This document shows positions 15,312 to 24,056 of a stretch of 42,364 nt of DNA, piece after piece (the first letter of the stretch is position 1; every line of letters starts with the position of its first letter). The stretch is taken from contig JAKPMS010000177.1 in the NCBI GenBank assembly GCA_029548805.1, positions 1 through 42,364 of the forward strand, given 5' to 3'. The DNA is from Spirochaetota bacterium. Lineage in GTDB: Bacteria > Spirochaetota > Spirochaetia > Treponematales > UBA12059. The notes below the pieces were generated by a model. That model ran no database searches. It was not told the origin of the DNA and saw only the letters and a list, made by a program, of their open reading frames with translations. The translations under genes were made by a program, and so were the position numbers.

Positions 15312-17279
15312 ATGAAATACGAGTCCGGAACAAAAAGACTTTTTGGAATAGCTGTTCCCCTGTCTGCGCTGAATACGGAAAACTCCTGGAGGCTTGGAGA
15401 ATATCCGGACCTTGCGGCTTTTGCCGGGCTGGCCAAAAAGCTGGGAGCCGGAATTATACAGCTTCTGCCCCTTAATGATACCGGCAGCCAGTCTTCGCCT
15501 TATTCCGCACTGTCAGCCTTTGCGCTGCATCCATTGTACATCAGGGCTTCCGATTTGCCCGAGGCTGCTGCCTGCCCCAAGGCCGTTGCGGAATTGTCTG
15601 CCTTTGCAGCCAAAGCAAAAAAGGGCGAGCGCTTTCCGTACGAAGCCGCTTTAAAAAACAAGCTAGAAGCGTTAAGAGAAATTTATGACACATCTGAAAA
15701 GGGCATACTGCATGATGCGGAACTTAAGCGCTTTATTCAAAAAAAGCCGTGGATAAAAAGCTATGCCGTTTACAAACAGCTGAAGGCAGCCAATTCCGAA
15801 AAATCATGGAAGGACTGGCCCTTGTACAGAAACCCATCCATGTCCGATCTGGCTGCATTGTGGCAGGATTCATCCCGGCATAAGGAGCTGATGTTTTATG
15901 CATGGCTTCAGTACCGTGCAGCAGAACAGTTTTCTCTGGTTGCAGAAGCTGTGCACAAAATGGGCATTGAGCTTTTGGGCGACCTGCCCATTTTGATGAA
16001 CGAAGACTCTGCTGATGTATGGGCCGACAGGCAAAACTTTGACACAAGCATGAAAGCAGGCGCGCCGCCGGACATGTATTCGGATGCGGGACAAAACTGG
16101 GGCTTTCCGCTTTACAATTGGGCCGCCATGAAGGAGTCCGGGCACAGCTTCTGGAAAGCGCGAATTGCGGAGGCTGCCAACTACTATTCGGCATACAGGA
16201 TAGACCATGTTTTGGGCTTTTTCAGGATTTGGGCTCTGGAAGAAAAGGAGGAGTCCGGCAGGCTTGGCCGCTATATTCCGGGTTTGCTGATAAAAAAAGA
16301 AGAGCTGTTAAAACTTGGTTTTTCTGATGAGCGCATAACATGGCTGTCGGAACCCCATATTTATGGCTTTGAGCTTAGGGAAAAGCTTGCCCATCCGGAG
16401 CATATTGAAGAGCTTGCACTAAAGCGGATGGAAAATGAGGATTTGTATCTTTTCAATGCGGAAATACGCGGAGAAGCCGATATTTCTGCCCTGGCTTTGC
16501 AAGCGGATGCCAAGGACTTTCTTAAAAATTGCTGGCATAACCGGGCTTTCCTCAAAGTAAAAGAAAATGATGACGCGTCTTTCTATACTCCTGTTTGGAC
16601 CATGGAGCAAAGCAGGTCGTGGAACAGCCTGTCAGCAGAAGAGAAGGGCAGCATTCGGCAGCTACTGGACAGCAAATTGCAGCCGGTGGAAAAAACCTGG
16701 GAGGAACAGGGCACGGAACTTTTGTCCATGCTAAAAGAAGCTTCGGACATGCTGCCATGCGCGGAAGATTTGGGCGCAGTACCGGATTGTGTTCCCGTGG
16801 TGCTTGAAAAACTGGGCATACCGGGCTTGAGGATTCCAAGATGGATGCGCCACTGGAAGAAAGCTGGCCAGCCTTTTGTGGATCTGGCCGAATATGACGA
16901 ATTATCCGTTTGTACGCCAAGCGTTCACGATACCTCAACCCTCAGGGCATGGTGGGACAAGGAAGAAGGCAAGGAAGAATTTGTAAAAATTCTGGCTGCA
17001 GATTTTGCTTCCATCCCGCAAAAGCTGGATACGGAAACGCAAGAAATTGTTTTAAAGGCTTTGGCCGGCTGCAAGTCCAGGCTGTTTGTAGTGCAGCTTC
17101 AGGATATTCTGGATCTTGACGATATTTATAGAACTGTCAATCCGGAAGCTGACAGGATAAATGTGCCCGGTACTCTCAATGACTTTAATTGGACCTGGAA
17201 GATGCCAATTGGAATTAACAGCTTGTTTATGGATGAAGCATGGTGCAAACTGGTTTCTGGTATAGCCGCTAGAGAGTGA
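15312..17279 (+). CDS. malQ: 4-alpha-glucanotransferase (GH77)
   Basis: A 655-aa amylomaltase that moves glucan segments between maltodextrins, a step in maltodextrin and glycogen use. Motifs: GDLPILMNEDSADVWADRQNFD near 220-240, nucleophile D298 in YRIDHVLGFF, acid/base E485 in CAEDLGAVPD, and D540 in VHDTSTLRAWW, so the catalytic triad is complete. Ordinary bacterial enzymes are about 500 aa. The extra length is largely an insert between about 360 and 475 (IRGEADISALALQADAKDFL to LLSMLKEASDML), a layout also seen in long bacterial and plant DPE2-type enzymes. ATG 15312 follows GTGGAG, 22 nt after radA; an upstream codon in the same frame would overlap radA and lacks support. Confidence 0.94.
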   Translation: MKYESGTKRLFGIAVPLSALNTENSWRLGEYPDLAAFAGLAKKLGAGIIQLLPLNDTGSQSSPYSALSAFALHPLYIRASDLPEAAACPKAVAELSAFAAKAKKGERFPYEAALKNKLEALREIYDTSEKGILHDAELKRFIQKKPWIKSYAVYKQLKAANSEKSWKDWPLYRNPSMSDLAALWQDSSRHKELMFYAWLQYRAAEQFSLVAEAVHKMGIELLGDLPILMNEDSADVWADRQNFDTSMKAGAPPDMYSDAGQNWGFPLYNWAAMKESGHSFWKARIAEAANYYSAYRIDHVLGFFRIWALEEKEESGRLGRYIPGLLIKKEELLKLGFSDERITWLSEPHIYGFELREKLAHPEHIEELALKRMENEDLYLFNAEIRGEADISALALQADAKDFLKNCWHNRAFLKVKENDDASFYTPVWTMEQSRSWNSLSAEEKGSIRQLLDSKLQPVEKTWEEQGTELLSMLKEASDMLPCAEDLGAVPDCVPVVLEKLGIPGLRIPRWMRHWKKAGQPFVDLAEYDELSVCTPSVHDTSTLRAWWDKEEGKEEFVKILAADFASIPQKLDTETQEIVLKALAGCKSRLFVVQLQDILDLDDIYRTVNPEADRINVPGTLNDFNWTWKMPIGINSLFMDEAWCKLVSGIAARE

Positions 17280-17342
17280 TGAAAAGTCTCAAAGTTTTAT
17301 AGTATTATTTGAATATTGCATTTGGACAAGAGGTGCTTAAAA

Positions 17343-19586
17343 ATGGAAGAAAGCAGCCTGGAGCATACAGAAAGCAATATGTATTACAAGCAGCGTTACG
17401 AGGAGCTTGTACATGCCTTGCCGGATATTGTATACGAATTGAATCCTGATGGCGTAATCACATTTATAAGCGAATCGGTTTTTTTGATAGGCTATACTCC
17501 GGATGAGCTTGTAGGAAAGCATTTTTCGGTAATGCTGGATGAAGATGATGCCGCAATTGTGGACAGGGACAAGGTTCTGCAAGAGTATGCCGGCCTTAAA
17601 ACGGGAGACGGAATAAGTCCGAAGCTGTTTAACGAACGGCGGGGTATTGCCAGGCGGACCTGGGACCTTGAAGTAAAAATCAAAAGGAAACCCGGAAAAA
17701 GATACAATACAGAAGAGTTTATAGGTTCTGTTACAGCCTACGGGGAAATATCCGCAGCTGGCTCTTACAGCAGGGACGAAAAAAGAATTTTCCGGGGAAC
17801 TGTCGGTATTATAAGGGATGTAACACTAAAGCGAAAATCAGAAGAAATGCTCAGAAAACTGTACCAGGCGGTTGACCAAATTCCTGTGGGAGTTTTCATT
17901 CTTGATCACGGATTGCTTGTAAACTATGTAAACCCCGCGTTTTTTCTTTATAGCGGTTTTTCGCCCGCTGATATCATTGGCAAAGACCTGTTTGCCTTGC
18001 TGGACATTCCTGATAAAAAGTCCTCCGTAATGAAATCCATGCTATATGCCGGCTTTGACAGTCATGAGCTTATTAACATAAACACAAAGTCAGGAACCCG
18101 GCTGTGGATGGATTTTTCCCTGTATCCTGTACGCAGCCTTTCGAGTGTCATTACCCATGCCATAGTTGTTGCGGACAACATAAATTCCAGAATAGTCATG
18201 GAAGAGGCTTTGGACAAGGCCAATGCGGATAGACTGAAGGCGGAACAGGAAAAGGCCTGTTTTTTGGACAGTATCAGCAGGGATTTAAAAACACCGTTAT
18301 TAAATATTATTAACTCTGCCAGCTTGCTGCAAACAGACAGGGCCGACAAAATTGCAGATGACATAAACAGCAATGCCAATGCATTGATGGATGTGTTTAA
18401 GGGTATGCTGGATTATATCATAGCAGAAAACCGGCCTGGCGGAATAACTGAACCGGAATTTTCTTTTGCCAGTTTTATGAAAGAAGCATGCGGCCCTTAT
18501 ACACGGGCTGCGGAAAAAAAGGGCATGGCCTTTAATCCGGGTGCATTTCCTGATGTAGAACTTAAGACTGAGCCGGAACGCCTAAGGCGCATTCTGGAAA
18601 TAGTGCTGGACGAAGCTTTCAGGCTGGCTGACGGCAATTCCGTCCAGCTTGTATCGTTTTTGAAAAAACAGAACGGAAAAACGGCCGGTTTGGAAATAAA
18701 AGTAAGCGCATTGTTCGGATACAATGCCCTGGAAGACAAATTGGCAAATGCTGGACTGTCTTTGGCCAAACGTATTCTGGAAAGCAGGGGCGGGAGTTTG
18801 AAGCTGGATGACAGCGTGATGGACGAAAAAGCTATTGTCATTACACTTCCTCCGGATATGATTTCCGGCAGCAAGGATGAGCACTTTTACGAAACTGATA
18901 CAGAAAAGGAAGTATGTGAAAGATACAGCCTGCTTCTTGTGGATGACAATGAAGTATACCTTGAATACATCCGAACCCTTTTGGAGAACCTGGGTTATCA
19001 GGTTTATAGCGCCATTGGTGCGGCTGAAGCCCTAAAATTGCTGGAAACACATATAATTGATGTTGCTCTCCTTGACCTTCTTATGCCCGGCTATTCCGGC
19101 TTGGAGCTTGCAAAAGTGATGCGCAGCTACCATGGCATAAAATATTCTCCAAAAATGCCAATTTTTGCGCTAAGCGCCATGGAAAACCTTAAAAACCTTG
19201 ATGGCGGCGTTTTTGACGAGGTGTTTGACAAGCCTTTTGACATAAACAAGTTGTCCGGAACCATTTTATCCTATATGGAAAAGCTGGAGAGTCAGGCAAT
19301 AGCCTCCATAAGCAATATGGCCGGCGGAAATTCGGAGCTTATCGCCAAAACCAGACTGGAAGCCCAAACATCTTTGTCAGTTTTGGAAATAGCTTTAAAA
19401 AGCTCCAACATTATAAGAATCGATATTAAAAATGAAGCCATCAGATTAAAAAAGCTCTTGGTTTTGTTTGCAAACCATTATATGACAAATTTGGCAAGCA
19501 TGTTTATTGAGCATTATTCCATTGACAACAGAAAGATGCTGTTGAACATTTTGGCCAGATTGAACATGATACTTGCTAAATTTTAA
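17343..19586 (+). CDS. PAS-PAS hybrid histidine-kinase-like protein, catalytically degenerate, with receiver domain
   Basis: A 747-aa cytoplasmic protein. It has PAS 1 (about 17-165, DIVYELNPDGVITFISESVFLIG), PAS 2 (about 175-295), and a dimerisation helix where the usual SHELRTPL reads SRDLKTPL (Arg313 replaces the phosphoacceptor His). The ATPase-like domain lacks a recognisable N-box (IVLDEAF for NLLSNA) and has only a partial G-box (NAGLSLAKRILESRGG). The receiver domain (about 522-645) is complete, with LLLVDDNE, D578 in LLDLLMP, a Ser in ALSA, and K630 in DKPF. The last 100 residues resemble a phosphotransfer domain, but the AHxLKG position reads AIRLKKL without His. ATG 17343 follows AGAGGTG. 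It precedes the nqr operon. Confidence 0.85.
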   Translation: MEESSLEHTESNMYYKQRYEELVHALPDIVYELNPDGVITFISESVFLIGYTPDELVGKHFSVMLDEDDAAIVDRDKVLQEYAGLKTGDGISPKLFNERRGIARRTWDLEVKIKRKPGKRYNTEEFIGSVTAYGEISAAGSYSRDEKRIFRGTVGIIRDVTLKRKSEEMLRKLYQAVDQIPVGVFILDHGLLVNYVNPAFFLYSGFSPADIIGKDLFALLDIPDKKSSVMKSMLYAGFDSHELININTKSGTRLWMDFSLYPVRSLSSVITHAIVVADNINSRIVMEEALDKANADRLKAEQEKACFLDSISRDLKTPLLNIINSASLLQTDRADKIADDINSNANALMDVFKGMLDYIIAENRPGGITEPEFSFASFMKEACGPYTRAAEKKGMAFNPGAFPDVELKTEPERLRRILEIVLDEAFRLADGNSVQLVSFLKKQNGKTAGLEIKVSALFGYNALEDKLANAGLSLAKRILESRGGSLKLDDSVMDEKAIVITLPPDMISGSKDEHFYETDTEKEVCERYSLLLVDDNEVYLEYIRTLLENLGYQVYSAIGAAEALKLLETHIIDVALLDLLMPGYSGLELAKVMRSYHGIKYSPKMPIFALSAMENLKNLDGGVFDEVFDKPFDINKLSGTILSYMEKLESQAIASISNMAGGNSELIAKTRLEAQTSLSVLEIALKSSNIIRIDIKNEAIRLKKLLVLFANHYMTNLASMFIEHYSIDNRKMLLNILARLNMILAKF

Positions 19587-19594
19587 AAAATTCA

Positions 19595-19623
19595 TTGCTT
19601 GCCCATTTATACGAGATTATAAT
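19595..19623 (+). promoter_or_regulatory. Sigma70-like promoter of the nqr operon
   Basis: TTGCTT (19595-19600), a 17-nt spacer and a perfect TATAAT (19618-19623) begin 9 bp after the stop of the kinase-like gene. The predicted transcript starts near 19630 and has a leader of about 40 nt before nqrB, so the operon need not rely on the upstream gene. Confidence 0.75.
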
Positions 19624-19639
19624 CATGTTTTACAGTTAA

Positions 19640-19653
19640 AACCCGAAAGGGTT
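19640..19653 (+). other. GNRA-tetraloop hairpin in the nqrB leader
   Basis: AACCC-GAAA-GGGTT is a perfect 5-bp stem with a GAAA loop. It lies just upstream of the ribosome-binding site CAGGAG (19659-19664). It may protect the 5' end or affect initiation; function is inferred only from position. Confidence 0.4.
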
Positions 19654-19671
19654 GGAGTCAGGAGTAAAAAG

Positions 19672-20619
19672 GTGTTTCAGAAACAAGTTATGATGCGCCG
19701 GGTGCTGTATGCGCTTGTGCCAATTATATTGTTGGCACTTTGGCAGTACGGATTAAGATTTTTATTGATCCTGCTTACAAGCCTTGTGGTGGGTGTTTTA
19801 ACAGAATATTTGTTCAAAAAGAAAAAAGGCGGCAAGGTAAGCGAGGCTGTACTGGTCAGTTCGGTTCTTTTTGCACTGTCCATGCCGCCGGCAGCTCCTC
19901 TTTGGATAGTAGCCATTGGTATTGCTTTTGGCGTGTTCATGGCCAAGGAGGTATATGGCGGCTTTGGGCGAAATGTTTTCAATCCTGCCATAGCCGGGCG
20001 GCTGTTTGTATACATTTCCTTTGCAGGCGTGCTTGGAGCTTCCTTTTTTGTTCCTGGCGGCTTTGGCAGGAATGCCGGCAGCGCTTTTGGCGCTCTGGAC
20101 GGCATGTCCACGGCCACACCCCTGGCTTTAATGCGGGGCGGCCATAGACTGCCGTTGCTTGACTATATAAGCGGCATGCGGCCGGGTTCGTCCGGAGAAT
20201 CGGGCACAGTTCTGATACTGGCTGCCGCTGTTTATCTTGTGGCCACCAAAACAGCCCAGTGGCGCCTTGTTGTATCCACAGTACTTGGCGGCGCGGTTTT
20301 ATCCATGGTTTTGTGGTTCTCCGGAATTAAGCAGGCTCTGCCGCCGGAAGCCATGCTGGCCGGAAGCTTCCTGTTTGTTGCGGTTTTTATGTCTACAGAT
20401 CCGGTTACTGCGCCCAAAAAGCCGGCAGCACAATGGGCTTATGGCATTCTTATAGGCATAACAATAGTCATAATCAGAAGCTTCAGCCTGTTTCCCGAAG
20501 GGACCAGTTTTGCAATACTCCTTGGCAACAGCTTTGCCAGCCTTTTTGACAGAACGGTTGCATCGCGGCAGGCTGCAAAAAAGTCAGGCACAGATAGCGC
20601 AAAGGAGGTACAGAAATGA
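19672..20619 (+). CDS. nqrB: Na+-translocating NADH:quinone reductase subunit B
   Basis: A membrane subunit (NqrB/RnfD family, about 10 helices) that carries a covalently bound FMN and takes part in sodium pumping. The flavin site is DGMSTATPLA, with Thr149 the likely attachment residue. GGFGRNVFNPAIAGRLF and STDPVTAPKKPAAQW are family signatures. I place the start at GTG 19672 because CAGGAG lies 7 nt upstream and the promoter TATAAT is at 19618; a longer frame from 19573 overlaps the kinase-like gene and begins before the promoter. At 315 aa it is nearer RnfD length than typical NqrB (about 410 aa). It overlaps nqrC by 4 bp. Confidence 0.9.
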   Translation: MFQKQVMMRRVLYALVPIILLALWQYGLRFLLILLTSLVVGVLTEYLFKKKKGGKVSEAVLVSSVLFALSMPPAAPLWIVAIGIAFGVFMAKEVYGGFGRNVFNPAIAGRLFVYISFAGVLGASFFVPGGFGRNAGSAFGALDGMSTATPLALMRGGHRLPLLDYISGMRPGSSGESGTVLILAAAVYLVATKTAQWRLVVSTVLGGAVLSMVLWFSGIKQALPPEAMLAGSFLFVAVFMSTDPVTAPKKPAAQWAYGILIGITIVIIRSFSLFPEGTSFAILLGNSFASLFDRTVASRQAAKKSGTDSAKEVQK

Positions 20620-21230
20620 AAAAGGATTCCATAGCCTATGTGGTTGTATTCACTTTTGTTATCTGTGCCGTCTTTGTAGGAGTTCTGGCCATAGCCAACG
20701 AAAGCACAAAAGCGGCTGCATCGGCCAACAAGGAGTTTGCATTGCAGTCTGCGGTGCTTGGGGCTTTTGGAATAAGCTATACCGACAAGGCCGATGCCTC
20801 AAGCAAGTATAAAAGTTCGGTAAACGAAACAGTCTCCGCCGGAGGCAGGGCATGGAAGGCCAGGCTGGACAATCAGGATTACAGCGCTGTGGAGGCTGCC
20901 GGCCCGGGCTTGTGGGGCACTATTACAGTAATTCTGGCAGCCAGCCCTGACGGAGAAAGGGTAAGGGGCATACGGCTTGTTTCCCAGAATGAAACCCCCG
21001 GCCTTGGCGGCCGTATAGAAGAAACATGGTTCCTTGGCCAGTACGAAGGAGAAAAGTCTGCAGCCGGCAAAATTGCCATGAAGGCAGGTGCCGAATCCAG
21101 CGGCAAGGCAGACCCGGACAAGGAAAACAGCCGGGTAGAGGGCATTTCCGGCGCAACAAGAACCAGCCAGGCCTTTGGTGATCTTGTGGAAAGCGCTCTA
21201 GCCAAAATTAAAGCGATGGGGGGCAAATAA
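20616..21230 (+). CDS. nqrC: Na+-translocating NADH:quinone reductase subunit C
   Basis: A 204-aa protein with one N-terminal membrane helix (AYVVVFTFVICAVFVGVLAIA) and a periplasmic FMN-binding domain. The flavinylation motif is complete: GISGATRTS, with Thr181 expected to hold FMN by a phosphoester bond. AGPGLWGTITVIL and ETPGLGGRIEE are typical of NqrC/RnfG. AAAGGAGG precedes ATG, which overlaps the nqrB stop. No apbE flavin transferase gene is in this window, so that activity must come from elsewhere. Confidence 0.94.
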   Translation: MKKDSIAYVVVFTFVICAVFVGVLAIANESTKAAASANKEFALQSAVLGAFGISYTDKADASSKYKSSVNETVSAGGRAWKARLDNQDYSAVEAAGPGLWGTITVILAASPDGERVRGIRLVSQNETPGLGGRIEETWFLGQYEGEKSAAGKIAMKAGAESSGKADPDKENSRVEGISGATRTSQAFGDLVESALAKIKAMGGK

Positions 21231-21871
21231 TGGCCAAAAGCAAGACAGCCGCCATACTTAAAGACAATCTGTGGACCAATAACCCTATCTTTATACAGAT
21301 ATTGGGAATTTGTTCCACCCTGGCTGTTACAAACAACCTTGTAAACACGCTTATAATGACTGTGGGTGTATCCCTTACAACCGCTTTTTCCAGCTTTACC
21401 CTTGCAGGCATACAAAAGCTTATCCCCCGCAAGGTAAGGATGATAGTGCAGGTTGTGGTAATATCCTTCTATGTAATACTAATAGACATAATTTTGCGGG
21501 CATATTTTCCGGATGCATCCAAACAGTTGGGTCCATATGTGGGCCTTATAATTACCAACTGCATTATCATGGGCAGGGCGGAGGCATTTGCCCAGGCCAA
21601 TCCTCCGGGGCTGTCCTTCTGGGACGGTCTTACCAGCGGCCTTGGGTATATGGCAGTGTTGTTGGCCATAGCCTTTGTACGCGAACTTTTGGGCTTTGGC
21701 AGCCTGTTTGGCATAAAAGTTCTTCCGGAAAGCTTTGTTCCTTGGACCATAATGATTATGGCGCCAAGCGCTTTCTTCCTTGTAGCCATGGTCATGTGGT
21801 GGGCCAAATCCGTTCAGGCAGGCAAGGCCCAGCCCAAGGCTTCTTCCAAACCCCAGGAGGCAAAAAAATGA
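21230..21871 (+). CDS. nqrD: Na+-translocating NADH:quinone reductase subunit D
   Basis: A 213-aa integral membrane protein with about six helices of the NqrD/RnfE family. It has NNPIFIQILGICSTLAVTNNL at the start, a mid-membrane LGPYVGLIITNCIIMGRAEAFA with the conserved Cys near the membrane centre (iron site shared with NqrE), and FWDGLTSGLGYMAVLLAIAFVRE. A charged Lys-rich tail ends it. Start and the nqrC stop overlap (TAATG). It forms, with NqrE, the heterodimeric core of the pump. Confidence 0.94.
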   Translation: MAKSKTAAILKDNLWTNNPIFIQILGICSTLAVTNNLVNTLIMTVGVSLTTAFSSFTLAGIQKLIPRKVRMIVQVVVISFYVILIDIILRAYFPDASKQLGPYVGLIITNCIIMGRAEAFAQANPPGLSFWDGLTSGLGYMAVLLAIAFVRELLGFGSLFGIKVLPESFVPWTIMIMAPSAFFLVAMVMWWAKSVQAGKAQPKASSKPQEAKK

Positions 21872-22461
21872 TGCCGCTAGTAAATCCGTTTACCCTGTTT
21901 TTTGCATCCATTTTTACCAGCAACATACTTCTTTCCAACTTTCTTGGCATGTGCTCCTTTATATCCATATCCAAAGACTGGAAAAGCTCCTTTGGACTTG
22001 GAATGGCAGTTACTGTGGTAATGACAGTAACAACGCTGTTAAGCTGGCTGGTGCTTCATTACATAATAATGCCTCTTGGCCTGGATTATTTGTCATTTAT
22101 TGTATTTATTGTTGTAATAGCGGCTGTAGTACAGATACTGGAAATGATAATTGACCGGGCAAGCCCTGCCCTTTACATGAGCCTTGGCATATTTCTGCCG
22201 CTTATAACCGTAAACTGCGCCATTTTGGGTGCAATACTGTTTATGCAGATAAGAAATTACGGGCTGATGCAGTCTGTAGCCTTTGGCGCCGGTTCAGGTC
22301 TGGGCTGGTGGCTGGCCATAATGCTTCTTGCGGCAATCAGGGAAAGAATAGACAAAAACCCCGTGCCTGCCGGCCTTAAAGGTCCGGGCATCACCATGAT
22401 AACCATAGGCTTTATGGCCATGGCTTTTATCGGCTTTTCCGGCATGATAGCGGTACAGTAA
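21868..22461 (+). CDS. nqrE: Na+-translocating NADH:quinone reductase subunit E
   Basis: A 197-aa membrane protein of the NqrE/RnfA family, inverted in topology relative to NqrD. It has PFTLFFASIFTSNILLSNFLGMCSF, LPLITVNCAILGAILF with the second conserved Cys, and GAGSGLGWWLAIMLLAAIRE. The ATG at 21868 overlaps the nqrD stop (ATGA) and has AGGAGG 7 nt upstream; the adjacent ATG at 21871 is an alternative. Read-through of this frame upstream into nqrD is an artefact. Confidence 0.94.
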   Translation: MMPLVNPFTLFFASIFTSNILLSNFLGMCSFISISKDWKSSFGLGMAVTVVMTVTTLLSWLVLHYIIMPLGLDYLSFIVFIVVIAAVVQILEMIIDRASPALYMSLGIFLPLITVNCAILGAILFMQIRNYGLMQSVAFGAGSGLGWWLAIMLLAAIRERIDKNPVPAGLKGPGITMITIGFMAMAFIGFSGMIAVQ

Positions 22462-22471
22462 GGAGGCACAG

Positions 22472-23593
22472 GTGAATCCGGTAGTTTTGGGACCTCTTGT
22501 AGTATCCGGTATATCAGCAATTCTGGCTTTTGTAATAGCAGTGGTGGACAAGTTTGTAAATGATTACGGAGAAGTGTCCATCGACATAAATCACGGAAAG
22601 AAAAGCCTTAAGGTAAGGGGCGGCTCCATGCTTTTGGGCACTCTTGCCGGCGAAAATATTTTTGTACCATCAGCTTGCGGCGGCAGGGGCTCCTGCGGAG
22701 CGTGCAAGGTAAGGGTGCTTTCAGACGTGGGGCCAATGCTGCCCACAGAAACGCCCTACATGAACCAGGAAGAAATAGCCAACAATGTGCGACTTTCATG
22801 CCAGATCAAGCTTAAAAAAGACATAGCCATAGAGCTGTCAGAAGAGATTTTCAGCGTAAAAAAATACAAAAGCAAAGTGATAAGCCACAAGGACCTCACT
22901 TATGACATAAAAGAAACCGTATTCAAACTGGATGGCGCTGATAAAATTGAGTTTAAGAGCGGCCAATATGTACAGATTGTTGTTCCTCCCTATGGCGAAA
23001 TAAAAGAGAGCGTGCAGCGGGCTTATTCCATGTCCAGCAAGCCGGGAGACCAGGACAGGGTAGAGCTGTTGACCCGACTAGTACCGGGCGGCATAGCCAC
23101 CACCTACATGCACAAGTTTATGAAGGAAGGGGACACGGTGGAGCTTGTTGGCCCATTTGGCGATTTCCATGTGCATGACACTCCTGCTACCATGGTATGC
23201 GTGGCTGGCGGTTCGGGAATGGCTCCTTTCAAAAGCATGTTCTGGGACCTGTTTACAACAGGCTCCTTCCCGGAAAAAGAAATATGGTACTTTTTTGGGG
23301 CAAGAACAACAAGAGACATGTTTTATCTTGATGAGCTTAGGGAACTCGAGAAAAAATGGCCCCGCTTCCATTTTGTGCCCGCGCTTTCCGAGCCAAAGGC
23401 GGAAGAAAACTGGCAGGGCGAAAGCGGCCTTATTACTGTAGTGCTCGAGCGCTTTATTAAAGAAAAAATTGCCAAAGACAAGGGACTTGAGGGTTATTTG
23501 TGCGGAAGCCCGGGCATGATAGACGCGTGCATTGCTGTAATGACCCACAATGGTATATCGGAGTCGGACATTTACTATGACAAATTTGCCTGA
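22472..23593 (+). CDS. nqrF: Na+-translocating NADH:quinone reductase subunit F
   Basis: The NADH-oxidising subunit, 373 aa. It has an N-terminal membrane anchor (VVLGPLVVSGISAILAFVIAVV) and a 2Fe-2S ferredoxin domain with Cys69, 75, 78 and 110 (ACGGRGSCGAC, RLSC). The FAD domain has RAYSMSS, and the NADH domain has GGSGMAPFKSM and CGSPGMIDAC. GTG 22472 is the start, with AGGAGG upstream. It is slightly shorter than most NqrF (about 405 aa), but all cofactor motifs are present. NqrF rather than RnfB/RnfC as electron entry marks this as an NQR-type rather than RNF-type pump. Confidence 0.95.
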   Translation: MNPVVLGPLVVSGISAILAFVIAVVDKFVNDYGEVSIDINHGKKSLKVRGGSMLLGTLAGENIFVPSACGGRGSCGACKVRVLSDVGPMLPTETPYMNQEEIANNVRLSCQIKLKKDIAIELSEEIFSVKKYKSKVISHKDLTYDIKETVFKLDGADKIEFKSGQYVQIVVPPYGEIKESVQRAYSMSSKPGDQDRVELLTRLVPGGIATTYMHKFMKEGDTVELVGPFGDFHVHDTPATMVCVAGGSGMAPFKSMFWDLFTTGSFPEKEIWYFFGARTTRDMFYLDELRELEKKWPRFHFVPALSEPKAEENWQGESGLITVVLERFIKEKIAKDKGLEGYLCGSPGMIDACIAVMTHNGISESDIYYDKFA

Positions 23594-23606
23594 GCGGAGG
23601 TAGAAA

Positions 23607-24056
23607 ATGAAAAATACCCAAGCCGAATTGGCCGCGCACGAAAGAATGAAGCCCGGCATCATTACAGCTCTTGGCTTTCTTGGGAAGGATGACAGGAGCC
23701 TTGCAGACATAATAGCGGCAGACCAGGAAGCATGGCGCCGTGCCGGAGTGGATCCAGATGATGCAGTCGCCTTTCTGGAAAAACTGCGTGACGAAGGGCA
23801 GAGAGGCCTTGGAGAGCCCATAAGTGTTGGCCGCCGCTGGGTGGTCAGTTCAGGTGACGCTCGCGGAGTTTTACCCTGCCCATACGAAGATGGCAGCTAT
23901 CATAAAAATTCCATAGAAGTCATGGATGAAAAAACCGGCAACCATATAGTTTATTCCGACCTGTCAATACATCTTTTAAAAGCTCACCGTTTCTGTCAGG
24001 GCAAGGGCAGCTTTTTCCGTCTTGACCCGGAAATTGTGGCAGCCATGATGGACTGA
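23607..24056 (+). CDS. Unknown protein co-transcribed with nqr (149 aa)
   Basis: I do not recognise a named family. The protein is soluble with no signal or membrane segment. The first half is helical (RSLADIIAADQEAWRRAGVDPDDAVAFLEKLRDEG, broken up here by short turns); the second is strand-rich with PCPYEDGSYHK, VYSDLSIHLLKAHRFC and GKGSFFRLDPE. Scattered His and two Cys do not make an obvious metal site. CGGAGG precedes ATG, 13 nt after nqrF, and the operon terminator starts at its stop codon, so it belongs to the nqr transcript. A role in assembly or regulation of the pump is possible but unproven. Confidence 0.82.
   Translation: MKNTQAELAAHERMKPGIITALGFLGKDDRSLADIIAADQEAWRRAGVDPDDAVAFLEKLRDEGQRGLGEPISVGRRWVVSSGDARGVLPCPYEDGSYHKNSIEVMDEKTGNHIVYSDLSIHLLKAHRFCQGKGSFFRLDPEIVAAMMD

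Noticed and set aside
19573-19671. Longer nqrB start
   Set aside because: It overlaps the kinase-like gene and begins before the predicted promoter; GTG 19672 has the ribosome-binding site.
21310-21867. N-terminal extension of the nqrE frame through nqrD
   Set aside because: The frame simply stays open in an alternative phase of nqrD; nqrE has its own AGGAGG and ATG at 21868.
23078-23821. 247-codon open frame on the minus strand
   Set aside because: It is antisense to nqrF and the following gene; biased codon use of the real genes keeps the shadow frame open.
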